A DNA stretch of 64,000 nt. Source: Flavobacterium sp. HJJ (GTDB lineage: Bacteria > Bacteroidota > Bacteroidia > Flavobacteriales > Flavobacteriaceae). Shown here piece by piece: positions 25,480 to 34,469 of the stretch. The stretch spans positions 153,755 through 217,754 of the forward strand of contig NZ_JADKPR010000007.1 in assembly GCF_015351475.1 (NCBI RefSeq), written 5' to 3'. The position numbers and the translations under genes were made by a program. Position 1 is the first letter of the stretch. The number at the start of each line of letters is the position of its first letter. The notes beneath the pieces are model-generated. The model did no database searches, was not told the origin of the DNA, and was given only the letters and a program-made list of their open reading frames with translations.

Positions 25480-27696
25480 TTATTTTTTGACAGGCTTTAT
25501 TCCTTCATGAGTAGGAGTTACAGGCAATATTGCTCCATTCTTGTCAAACTCCATTTTATCAATACAGACTTCCCTATTGAATCCAGCAGAATTTCCCATT
25601 GTTATTCCTTTTGGATAATTGAAACGGTGGTAAACAATGTACCACTCATCTTTGCCCGGTATTTGAATAATCGAATTATGACCAGTTGCAAATATGCCTG
25701 CTTCTTTATTTTTTGCGATAACTAAATTGTTTTCCGGGATAGTGATTTTTCCAAATGGGGAATCTGAAATTCCATAACGCACTCGGTAATTTTCGCTTCG
25801 GGTGTCATCTTCAGACCATAAAAAGTAGTATTTGCCATTTCTAAAGAATACTGTAGTACCTTCACGGAAAGTTTTATCCGGAGTTATTACCTTAACCGAT
25901 TCGGGTTTGATAGAAATCATGTCCTCGTTCAATTCGGCACAGGCCATATAATTATTTCCCCAATATAAATAGGTTTTCCCTGTCTGAGGATCTGTAAATA
26001 CGTCCGGATCTATCTGCTGTCCATCTGTAACTCCTTCAGGAAATTTATTTACCAAAGGTTTTCCTGAGTCTATAAATGGTCCTTCGGGCTTATCGGCTGC
26101 AGCCACACCAATTTTCTGGCCAGCTGTGAAATAAAAATAATATTTATAAGTGTTTCCAACTTTTTTCTCTGTAATACAAGGAGCCCATGCATTTTTCTTT
26201 GCCCAAGTCACATCTTTTTCGAGATCCAGAATAATTCCTTCATCTGTCCAGTTTACCAAATCAGGTGAAGAGAATGTCTTAAAATAAGTTCCAGACCAGC
26301 CGTCAAATCCGTCACTTGTAGGGTAGATATAATATTTAGAAGTTTTTTCAGAATACATTACATCAGGATCGGCATATAAACCATTCAAAGCAGCATTATT
26401 AGCAACCGAAGCGGTAACTGACCAAATTTCTGACGGCTTTCCTTGTATAGCAACCGTATATTTTACAGGCCCTTTTGTAAAATCCTGAGGTGTTTTTGGA
26501 CTAACACTAACACCGGCAAGTTTTGTAAAATCAGGATTGAATGACGCTAAATTTGTTCCCCATTTTACAGGAAGGTGAACTTGTTTTGTGGCTGCGTCAA
26601 GTTTTATGTTTATCTTTTTTATCTCTTTTGCTTCAGGAGAACTCAAAATATCATCTGCACTTCCCCATTTGCTTTCCAAACGTGCCAGTTCATCTGCCGT
26701 TATTGGCATAACCGTTCCGTGGCGCGGGTGAAAATTCATCGTAACGGCATTGTCAATTACTGAGAAATTCTCTAAATCACTGGTTTTTGTAAACTGATAT
26801 TTACCTTTGGTATATAAATCATACATAAGGATATAATCTTTCGAATTGTTCAGTTTAAAAACTCCAGCTCCTTCCACAGGATACTTAGTCTGCTGTACAT
26901 ATTTATCATTCAAAACATAACCTTCGGTAAGTTTATCAGAAACTGCAATTTTTATGCCTGCTCCTGCTCCTTCGGTTTTAAAAAACAAATGATATTTATT
27001 GTCTTTGAGAATAATTTCACCGTCAATACACGCACCGTTTGTCGGGCTGAAAAACAACTGCTTAGGCTCCGTTTCCAAATCGGTAAAATCAGCATTGGCG
27101 TAAGCATAATAAATTTTGTCAATATCGTTTCCGTGCTGCATAGACCAATAAATCATGTATTTGCCTTTTTTTGCATCATATATTGTCTGCGGTGCCCAAA
27201 CGCGTTTTAAATTTTCTTGGTTTGGATATTTTTTTTGAATATTTATAATCGCTGAACTCCAGTTTATTAAATCATCTGATTTTAATAAAACCATTGCTCT
27301 ATTAGAATCCCAGCCTTTGTCCGAAGTCATATCGGTGGCAACCATATAGAATGTTTTACCATCTTCACCACGAAGAATATGCGGATCTCTCACACCTCCG
27401 GTTGAACTGATCTGCTTAGAATCGATTACCGGCTGATTATTATTTAATGCTCTAAAATTATAGCCATCATTACTTACCGCGAAACGAATCGCTTCTTCAT
27501 TACCTGAATTACCAGTAAAATAGGCAAATAAATAGGACGTTGTTTTTGCTTTAGAATTCTTTAGTTCTGACTTTGGCAGTTTCTTTTTTGAAACCGACTG
27601 CGCGTTAGCCTGCCCAAGAATAACCAAGGCAGTTAACAAAAAAACCAATTTATAAGATTTTTTGTTTTTGATGAAGATGTTTGAATTAGTGTTCAT
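25480..27696 (-). CDS. GH43 protein with two five-bladed propeller domains
   Basis: The 738-residue protein has a signal peptide (ending GQANAQ). The first GH43 propeller is about residues 52-345 with GVRDPHI (Asp104), CIDGEI (Asp225 or Glu227) and EGAGVF (Glu275). An Ig-like DUF5018-type linker (about 355-432) follows. The second GH43 propeller is about 436-735 with YADPDV (Asp443), QIDPDV (Asp563) and REGTTVFF (Glu612). The candidate base, pKa modulator and acid are present in both, so both could be active. GH43 enzymes cleave alpha-L-arabinofuranosides, beta-xylosides or beta-1,3-galactan. The locus context favours arabinose or galactose side-chain removal (inference). It is co-transcribed with GH2. 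Confidence 0.88.
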   Translation of the reverse strand: MNTNSNIFIKNKKSYKLVFLLTALVILGQANAQSVSKKKLPKSELKNSKAKTTSYLFAYFTGNSGNEEAIRFAVSNDGYNFRALNNNQPVIDSKQISSTGGVRDPHILRGEDGKTFYMVATDMTSDKGWDSNRAMVLLKSDDLINWSSAIINIQKKYPNQENLKRVWAPQTIYDAKKGKYMIYWSMQHGNDIDKIYYAYANADFTDLETEPKQLFFSPTNGACIDGEIILKDNKYHLFFKTEGAGAGIKIAVSDKLTEGYVLNDKYVQQTKYPVEGAGVFKLNNSKDYILMYDLYTKGKYQFTKTSDLENFSVIDNAVTMNFHPRHGTVMPITADELARLESKWGSADDILSSPEAKEIKKINIKLDAATKQVHLPVKWGTNLASFNPDFTKLAGVSVSPKTPQDFTKGPVKYTVAIQGKPSEIWSVTASVANNAALNGLYADPDVMYSEKTSKYYIYPTSDGFDGWSGTYFKTFSSPDLVNWTDEGIILDLEKDVTWAKKNAWAPCITEKKVGNTYKYYFYFTAGQKIGVAAADKPEGPFIDSGKPLVNKFPEGVTDGQQIDPDVFTDPQTGKTYLYWGNNYMACAELNEDMISIKPESVKVITPDKTFREGTTVFFRNGKYYFLWSEDDTRSENYRVRYGISDSPFGKITIPENNLVIAKNKEAGIFATGHNSIIQIPGKDEWYIVYHRFNYPKGITMGNSAGFNREVCIDKMEFDKNGAILPVTPTHEGIKPVKK

Positions 27697-27716
27697 GCTT
27701 ATTAGAATATGATTAG

Positions 27717-27911
27717 CTATTTAGATACTTTGACAATTTTGTACAAACCTGTTTTAACCGTTGGCCCAAAGCAATCCCAGCTATTCCATCCCATAGTCCG
27801 TTTGGGGGCACAGCTATGAAATTCGGTTTTAGTTTGGGATTGAACTATAAGGCCAATCATTAAAAAAAACAAAACAGGTACTCTTGTTTTACGAAACTTA
27901 TATACAATCAT
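27717..27911 (-). pseudogene. Remnant of a GH27 alpha-galactosidase-like gene
   Basis: This 64-codon frame keeps a signal peptide (ending IVQSQ) and the hallmark N-terminus of GH27 enzymes, APKRTMGWNSWDCFGPTVK. It then jumps straight to GLYKIVKVSK and stops. GH27 proteins are several hundred residues long, so the whole catalytic barrel is missing. The last ten residues look like a GH27 C-terminus, which suggests one in-frame internal deletion rather than a frameshift. It lies 20 bases before GH43 in the PUL. The product cannot be catalytic. Confidence 0.75.
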
Positions 27912-28100
27912 CAGTATTCTCTTTATTTATAATTGCTTAAATATTGTTTTTTAAGTAATACAGCTATAATATAAGTGTGGTTTATACATTTGTAAATATA
28001 CCTCAAAAAAATATCTAAAAGCTATCATTATAGAAAAATAATTCCAAATTAGAATTCATTCAGTTCTTATTAAAACTTTAAAATAAATCTCTGTAAAACC

Positions 28101-29684
28101 TTATTGAAATTCCCCTACGAATGTGACAACAGATCGGGCTGGAATTTCCAGATTATCAATCTTCTGAATGTCCTTTCTGCTCAAATTAGAATTCTCTGAT
28201 GTTACATAAGGAGTTAATTCATTGTTTTTGAGTGTTCCCTTAGTTAAATCAAATTTGTATTTCTGATTTGATTTCCCGCAGTTTACCGCAACCACTACCA
28301 GTTTCTTATTTGCTGTATCTTTATAAGCAGTAATCATTACATCATTTGCAGCAGCCAGTTCGTCTTGATTAGCGACATCTATTCTAAGCATTCCCGGACG
28401 CACAAACAATGAGTAATTTCCAAAAGCCCAAAGCAGTTTTGAATCATGAAATTCTCCGTCATTTTTCACATACTCCGGTGCCGTTCCTCCTTTACTATTT
28501 CCGTCATCAAGATAAATCAGACCGTCTTTATAATCTACTCGGGTAAGCGATGTCCACCATTGCCATGAAGCCGCATTGGCAAGCGCAATATCATTGTGTA
28601 TTAAACGCGCAACAAATAATGCCGTCTGCATGCCTAAATCTCTTCCGCCGCCACCGCCGCCAGGAATTTCAGCTTCTCCTGGATTTTCTAAAATACAGTA
28701 TTCCGACTGCCAGTATTTCAATCCTGGTTTTTGTTTTACATTCGCAGCAATCAGCTTTCTGCTTAAAACCTGTCTGTCAACCGGCCAGGTTGTAAAATAA
28801 CTATGTCCTGAAATAGTATTCTCGACATTAGAAAGTTTAGAAATATTCGTTTTTGTATTTCCAAAAAAGTAATCTATCTGGTTATCGCGGTTTTCTCCGT
28901 TTACATTTTCATACAAATAGTTGATTTGTCCAGATTCGGCAATAACAATTTTGTTATTCATTTTTTGAGCTTTCAGTTTTTCTGAAAGAGATTTTGTCAA
29001 ATCATAAATTTCCTGATTGGTTGCCGGTGTTCCTTCCTGACTGTTTTTGTCACCATTATTAGCCATCCATTCCCATTGAGGCTCATTTATTGGACTGACA
29101 TAATCAAACTTTACTCCTTCATTTTTCTCCAATCCCTGAATACTTTTAACAAAGAAATCGGCAAATTTTGGGATAGCTCCTTCTTTCAGATTCAGTTTAT
29201 TTTTCTGCGTTGCAAATGACAATCCGTTGTTTGTCATATGAACTGGAGGACTGTTTGTAAAAATTAAATATTTTTCGACACCGCGTTTTTTTGCTGCCTG
29301 CAAAAACCATCTTTGTCCTTCCTGTTTTGAAAAATCATAAGTTCCGTCAGCATTCAGGAAACATTCGCTTCTTCTCCATTGATCTGAAACCCTGCTGTCT
29401 TCACCTTGTTCCATACTTCCTGCCCCGAGATTGAATCTCCAGATAGAAAGTCCGATACCTTTTGGATTTCCCTGTGCATCGATTTCTTTGCTAAACAGTA
29501 AATCAGCAATGGCATTCTTTTTTTGTTCCGGCCAATTTTTTCCAACAAACTGACATCTCCATGCATCAGAACCACCAAATCCATCCATGGTCTGTACGAC
29601 ATTATCAGTACTGATGCTAATTGTCCGCTGTGCAAAAGAGTGTATACTCATTAGCAATACAAGCGAAACATATACCTTTTTCAT
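28101..29684 (-). CDS. GH30 family endo-beta-1,6-galactanase-like enzyme
   Basis: The 527-residue protein has a signal peptide (ending HSFAQ) without a lipobox. A GH30 TIM barrel plus side beta-domain follows: GFGGSDAWRCQF near residue 35, the acid/base Glu201 in SPINEPQWEW, and the nucleophile Glu328 in YWQSEYCILE. Glycine-rich PGGGGGGRDLG near 338 is followed by the typical SWQWWTSL segment. It looks like subfamily GH30_5 endo-beta-1,6-galactanases, but the subfamily is from memory of motif patterns. It is a paralogue of the lipoprotein GH30 at 32822-34468 and may work in the periplasm on imported fragments. Confidence 0.88.
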   Translation of the reverse strand: MKKVYVSLVLLMSIHSFAQRTISISTDNVVQTMDGFGGSDAWRCQFVGKNWPEQKKNAIADLLFSKEIDAQGNPKGIGLSIWRFNLGAGSMEQGEDSRVSDQWRRSECFLNADGTYDFSKQEGQRWFLQAAKKRGVEKYLIFTNSPPVHMTNNGLSFATQKNKLNLKEGAIPKFADFFVKSIQGLEKNEGVKFDYVSPINEPQWEWMANNGDKNSQEGTPATNQEIYDLTKSLSEKLKAQKMNNKIVIAESGQINYLYENVNGENRDNQIDYFFGNTKTNISKLSNVENTISGHSYFTTWPVDRQVLSRKLIAANVKQKPGLKYWQSEYCILENPGEAEIPGGGGGGRDLGMQTALFVARLIHNDIALANAASWQWWTSLTRVDYKDGLIYLDDGNSKGGTAPEYVKNDGEFHDSKLLWAFGNYSLFVRPGMLRIDVANQDELAAANDVMITAYKDTANKKLVVVAVNCGKSNQKYKFDLTKGTLKNNELTPYVTSENSNLSRKDIQKIDNLEIPARSVVTFVGEFQ

Positions 29685-29803
29685 TTTTTTATTCTTTGTA
29701 TATTAATATTATAACTATTATCAGCTTTTAAGATAACCCTCAAGAGATTCTGCTTATTAACTTGCGGGAAAATCTGTAAAAAATATCATAATCTAAACAA
29801 AAA

Positions 29804-32641
29804 TCAATGCCTTACAATAAATTGTTTGACAACTGATTTTTCGTCATTTTTCAATTTTAGTATATAAGTTCCAGATGGAAGATCAGAAGTATCCAGTTCT
29901 ATATTTTTACTATCACTATACGTTCTGTTTATAACAATTTTTCCTTGCATATCATATACAACAAGAGCTGATGCAGTACTATTCATTTCAGCAAGCCCCA
30001 TACGCATCACCTCATCAGCAGGAACAGGCCATAATGATACGTTTGCCGCTCCGCTTCCGTTCATCTCATTTGAATCTACACCTAAACTGCTAGAAGCAAG
30101 AGCTGCTATTTCGTTTTCAGATAATGTGTAATTGTAAATTCTGAAATCGTCTATATAGCCATTGAATAATGGATCTGCAGTGTATTGGCTGCGGCCGATA
30201 TAATTAAGAATTGGTTTAAAATCATTTGGGCTTACAGTCGAGTTATCCAGCTGTTTTACTAATTTACCATCGACATACATTTTTAAACCTTTTGTTTTAC
30301 TTATTGTTACAGCGACATGTACCCAAGTGGAGACTGCTAACTTGTCACTCTCCAATTGAATCTCACCATTCCCATTATTGATTACAAAACGTAAATTACC
30401 ACTGTTAGCATTGGCAGTTAAAAACATATTTTCATTCACACCATTTCCAAAATCAAAAATTCGCTGCCACTGATTTCCACCTTTCCAATTTACCCATGCT
30501 GCAATAGTACTTTCATCATGATTAGCCACATTTGCTGGAAGCTGCAAGAAACCATTAGTACCTTTCAGCGAAATTGCTTTTGAGCCTGTTTTTCCGTCAA
30601 CAAAGGCAATATCACCGTATGAAGCACTGTGGTTTAATTGAATACTCTTGTCTAATGTATTATCATCAAATTGAAAATGTGCTATAATGTCTTTATTGCC
30701 TGTGGCTGCAGCCGAAGTTTCATTCGAATAAACAGAACGATTCAAAGAATAATCTACTGCTTTGATTACATAAAAATAAGTTTTCCCTACAGCAGCCGTA
30801 TTATCGACAAAAGAAGCAGTTTTTATATTTCGGCCTATTGTATTGTAAGATCCGCCTTTTGATTCGGCTCTAAAAACTGTATAGCCGGCAACATCTGCAT
30901 CCGTACTAGGCGTCCAGTCTAACCGAATAGAAGCAGCATTAGCTGTGGCTGTTAAATTACCTGGAGCACTGGGAGATACAAAATCTATAGGAGTACCAAT
31001 AGGGATTAAACGCCATTGCTGCTGCGTCCCTCCAGATTTTTCAGATTGTTCAATATTATCGCCTGTACTGGCAGTCTGCAGACATTTTGCACTGAATCGG
31101 CTGCGAATATAAAACCATCCATCCTCGGAATAATCAAGAAACCACTGCTGGTTTACTGATTTAAGATCGTTCCAAACGACAATTTTCCCTCCATCGTCTA
31201 ATGAATAATTATAGATATCCAGAGACATGCCATTATGCTGTGCTGTAAATGTAAAATAGCTAAAATCACCACCAATCCTAGAATCGACTGGAGTAACATT
31301 CCATTGCTGATATGCAGCACTTGAATTATAATTGTATTGACGAAGGCTTGAACCAGCTGAAGTAGAGCCATTCTCAACTTCCAATACTTTTCCGCTTTTG
31401 CGGTTTACTAATATATAACGGCCATTTATAACCGGCTGTATATCATCACCCCAAGTAATATTAACAACCCTTTCAGCATTGGTTTGCCCCTTTTGGTAGC
31501 CGGTACCCCCTGGCAATTGCATCGTATATTCACGCTGCGGGCCATAACCATCAAAATAAACCTCTTTGTCTTTTGATATAAAACGGTACGAAGTGGCCAC
31601 AGCCTGTCTTTCAGAAGTTCCTCCAAATGCCTGCACGCTGCCTTGGCTTGTTTTATAAACTGCGGCGGCTGTCCACTTTGGACGATTTTCTGCATAAGCC
31701 AATCGTTTTCCGTTTCGGCTTGCTTTTACAAATTCACCTCTTGCAAGTTCGGCGGTTCCCCACCATATTCCGGTCTGCATGCCGTATTTGATGCCAACAA
31801 TTGCTTCCATTACATTGTGTAATTCATCAGCGGTGGCATACTTGCCGTCAGTTCGGACTTTCTCAAAAAAACTTGCATAACCATCAAATCCACCAGCAAG
31901 CTGATGCGTATTCCCTTCATCTAAATTAGCCTTTAACTGATCATACCAATTATGAGCCAGATCGCAATTGAGCGTATTCCCTCCCGAAACACGGATAGCA
32001 GAAAAATAAGGATTACTTTTTAGACGAGCTGCAATATCATTAAAGTTTGTAACAGTACCCTGCCCCCATCCATTATCTGGTTCATTAAAAGGTGCTACAG
32101 ATACTACGGTTCTCCCTTTTCCCTGAGCATATTTTGTACTTGCATAGATCAGCTGTTCCCAGCGTTGGGCATAAGCAGTACGATCACCAGGACTAAACCA
32201 GGAAGCTACAAAAGGGTGGTCACAATTGAATGCCACTTTTGTTTTTTCTCCTGTTAAAGCCACAAGAGCAAGACGTCTGTCCAGCCAATCTGTTTGACTG
32301 CTGTATGTTATTCCATCTGCTCCTACATAGTTGCCGCTTTGAAATTCACCATTAATCAGTTCACGAGTAGGCTGAAATGATATTCTTACAATATCAACAT
32401 TTTCTTTGCCCATAAAAGATACGCCTCTGCGCATATTATTTTCATCAGGCCAAGCGGTATCAAGTCCCCATGTAACAGGAGCTGAAATACCACTATCAAA
32501 AACACTAAATGGCACTGTGTTATCTGTAATAGGCTGTGCTATTAAGTTATCACTTGTGCTAGACTGTGCATTTATGTTTATTATTCCAAATCCTAACAAT
32601 AAAACCCCTAATAGGAAATATTTTTGCCTCATGATTGTCAA
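29804..32641 (-). CDS. Multidomain T9SS-secreted glycosidase-like protein (TIM barrel, ricin lectin, FN3, LamG)
   Basis: The 945-residue protein has a signal peptide (ending NINAQ). A catalytic-like region, about residues 45-335, has APFNEPDNGWG (Glu187) and LAYAENRPKW (Glu318), whose spacing fits a clan-A retaining TIM barrel. A ricin-type beta-trefoil (about 402-548) has three Gln-x-Trp motifs (YQQW, NQQW, QQQW). Fibronectin III (about 555-648), a LamG/concanavalin domain (about 650-850) and a type A T9SS sorting domain (about 868-945) follow. It is thus exported to the surface or medium. I cannot place the barrel in a named GH family. Distant relation to GH30 or GH39 is possible. ATG codons at 32641 and 32632 are both acceptable. 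Confidence 0.82.
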   Translation of the reverse strand: MTIMRQKYFLLGVLLLGFGIININAQSSTSDNLIAQPITDNTVPFSVFDSGISAPVTWGLDTAWPDENNMRRGVSFMGKENVDIVRISFQPTRELINGEFQSGNYVGADGITYSSQTDWLDRRLALVALTGEKTKVAFNCDHPFVASWFSPGDRTAYAQRWEQLIYASTKYAQGKGRTVVSVAPFNEPDNGWGQGTVTNFNDIAARLKSNPYFSAIRVSGGNTLNCDLAHNWYDQLKANLDEGNTHQLAGGFDGYASFFEKVRTDGKYATADELHNVMEAIVGIKYGMQTGIWWGTAELARGEFVKASRNGKRLAYAENRPKWTAAAVYKTSQGSVQAFGGTSERQAVATSYRFISKDKEVYFDGYGPQREYTMQLPGGTGYQKGQTNAERVVNITWGDDIQPVINGRYILVNRKSGKVLEVENGSTSAGSSLRQYNYNSSAAYQQWNVTPVDSRIGGDFSYFTFTAQHNGMSLDIYNYSLDDGGKIVVWNDLKSVNQQWFLDYSEDGWFYIRSRFSAKCLQTASTGDNIEQSEKSGGTQQQWRLIPIGTPIDFVSPSAPGNLTATANAASIRLDWTPSTDADVAGYTVFRAESKGGSYNTIGRNIKTASFVDNTAAVGKTYFYVIKAVDYSLNRSVYSNETSAAATGNKDIIAHFQFDDNTLDKSIQLNHSASYGDIAFVDGKTGSKAISLKGTNGFLQLPANVANHDESTIAAWVNWKGGNQWQRIFDFGNGVNENMFLTANANSGNLRFVINNGNGEIQLESDKLAVSTWVHVAVTISKTKGLKMYVDGKLVKQLDNSTVSPNDFKPILNYIGRSQYTADPLFNGYIDDFRIYNYTLSENEIAALASSSLGVDSNEMNGSGAANVSLWPVPADEVMRMGLAEMNSTASALVVYDMQGKIVINRTYSDSKNIELDTSDLPSGTYILKLKNDEKSVVKQFIVRH

Positions 32642-32744
32642 TTGTTTTTCACTTATTTTAACTTATATCAGATAGATGCAAATTGCAGTTCACAAATAGC
32701 ATGTACAATATGACTGCTAATTATATATACTTTTTTGCCCTGCC

Positions 32745-32792
32745 TTTTTTTGCCCCTAACAACACTAATTCATGAAATTAGGGGTAAAAAAA
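32745..32792. terminator. Long hairpin between GH30 lipoprotein gene and the 945-residue gene
   Basis: A 15-bp stem (32745-32759 with 32778-32792) has one G-T wobble and A/T-rich outer ends, with CCCCTAA/TTAGGGG as its core. It lies 30 bases after the GH30 stop and may attenuate the operon so that SusCD and GH30 are made in excess. Confidence 0.6.
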
Positions 32793-32821
32793 GCAAAACA
32801 AAGTTCTATCCAAAAAACATT

Positions 32822-34468
32822 TTACTTGTAGGTACCAACGTATGTTATAACTGATCTTGCTCCTATCTCAAAACCTGCTGCATCTACATCAGTTCCTTTT
32901 TTCAGACTTTTAGTATCTGAAGTTGTGTAAGGCGTAAACTTATTATTTGTTAAAGTACCTCCTGAAAGATTCAGTTTGTACGTTCTTGCTGTGTTACTGA
33001 AATTTACAGCTACAATTACCAATTTTTTATTCGTCGCATCTTTGTAAGCAGTCAGCATTACATCAGTAGCTGCAGCTGCATTATCCAAACCTGGTATCTG
33101 CACCCGCACCATTCCCGGTTTTACAAAGAATGAGAAGTTTCCTAAAGCCCAAAGCGTTTTGGAATCCCTAATGAAACCGTCATTTTTGCAGTAATCGGCA
33201 TTTCCAGCTCCTTTTGACGCACCGTCATCTACGTGAATCAGACCATCTTTATAATCACCACGGCTAATTGCTGTCCACCACTGCCATGAAGTAACACCTC
33301 CAATAGAAATATCTGTACTAATAATACGGGCTGTCCAAAGTGCTAACTGTATTCCTAAGTCTCTTCCAGGACCACCACCGCCAATCAATTCAGAAGCTCC
33401 AGGGCTTTCAAGAACACAATATTCAGAAGACCAAAGACTAAGTCCCGGAGCTGTCATAATTTTTGAAGCAGCCAATTGTCTTGAAGTAATAAGTTCGTTC
33501 AATGGCCAAGCCTGCCAATAACTGTGACCAGATATTGTTTTCTTTACATTGCTCATTGAAGCAATATTTTTTGTAGAATTTGGTCCAAAGAAATAATCAA
33601 TCTGACCCGATCTGCTGGCTGTACTGCTCACCGTTTTATACAATGGCTCATAAGCTCCAGCTTCTCCTACAACAATTTGGGAACTAAGACCTTTTGTCTG
33701 CAGTTTTGGAGATAAAACAGATACCAAATTGTATATATTTGCATTTGTAGCAGGTGAACCTTCCTGACTTGTTCCATCCCACTCATACTGCGGTTCATTG
33801 AAAGGGCTGATATAATCGATTGTCAGACCATGAACTGTTTTCAATTTATCAATTGAATTCACCCAAAAATCTGCCAATTCAGGCATTTTTCCATCCTTTA
33901 GATTGTAAAACTCTTTAATACTTGCATGAGCTTTACCATTATTTGTCAAATAAACAGGCGCACTATTTGCAAAAGCTAATAATTTTTCAACACCGCGCTG
34001 TTTAGCCGCTTTCATGAACCAAATTTGCCCAGCCTGCTTGTTCATATCATAAGTAACACCATCAGCAGTAAAACATTCGGTACGTCTCCATTCATCGCCT
34101 ATATCACTTGCATCACCCTGCTCAGTACTTCCTGCTCCCAGATTAAAACGCCAAAGTGATAATCCAATTCCTTTTGGATTCCCATCAGCATCTACATCTT
34201 TACTGAATAATAAATCAGCGATAGTGTTTCTTTTATCCTGAGGCCAGTTTTTACCAATGAAATTACACTGCCATGCATCCGAAGCACCAAAGCTTTCCAT
34301 TGTCTGCAGATTAGCATCAAGATTTACATTCAAATCTCTTGTAGTAGAATTAACTGGTGTTGAATTATCAGTACTATCAGATGAACTGCAGCTTATTAAA
34401 GAAGAGTTGATGAAAAGCAAGCCCGCAATCAGCAGGCTTACTTTATAATTATTTTTAACAATAGTCAT
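32822..34468 (-). CDS. GH30 family endo-beta-1,6-galactanase-like lipoprotein
   Basis: The 548-residue protein has a lipoprotein signal ending at Cys27 (LISCSSSD), so it is likely on the outer-membrane surface. It is a GH30 enzyme with SFGASDAWQCNF near residue 59, the acid/base Glu225 in SPFNEPQYEW and the nucleophile Glu349 in LWSSEYCVLE. Its start lies one base after the SusD stop, so it is coupled to SusCD translation. That fits a surface endo-enzyme feeding the transporter. It is similar all along to the GH30 at 28101-29684 but has the lipobox and a shorter glycine stretch (IGGGGPGRDLG). Confidence 0.9.
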   Translation of the reverse strand: MTIVKNNYKVSLLIAGLLFINSSLISCSSSDSTDNSTPVNSTTRDLNVNLDANLQTMESFGASDAWQCNFIGKNWPQDKRNTIADLLFSKDVDADGNPKGIGLSLWRFNLGAGSTEQGDASDIGDEWRRTECFTADGVTYDMNKQAGQIWFMKAAKQRGVEKLLAFANSAPVYLTNNGKAHASIKEFYNLKDGKMPELADFWVNSIDKLKTVHGLTIDYISPFNEPQYEWDGTSQEGSPATNANIYNLVSVLSPKLQTKGLSSQIVVGEAGAYEPLYKTVSSTASRSGQIDYFFGPNSTKNIASMSNVKKTISGHSYWQAWPLNELITSRQLAASKIMTAPGLSLWSSEYCVLESPGASELIGGGGPGRDLGIQLALWTARIISTDISIGGVTSWQWWTAISRGDYKDGLIHVDDGASKGAGNADYCKNDGFIRDSKTLWALGNFSFFVKPGMVRVQIPGLDNAAAATDVMLTAYKDATNKKLVIVAVNFSNTARTYKLNLSGGTLTNNKFTPYTTSDTKSLKKGTDVDAAGFEIGARSVITYVGTYK

Positions 34469-34469
34469 A

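Noticed and set aside
28640..28680. Run of glycine codons as a possible repeat tract
   Set aside because: It encodes the Gly-rich loop PGGGGGGRDLG of the GH30 enzyme, also present in shorter form in its paralogue, so it is part of the protein.
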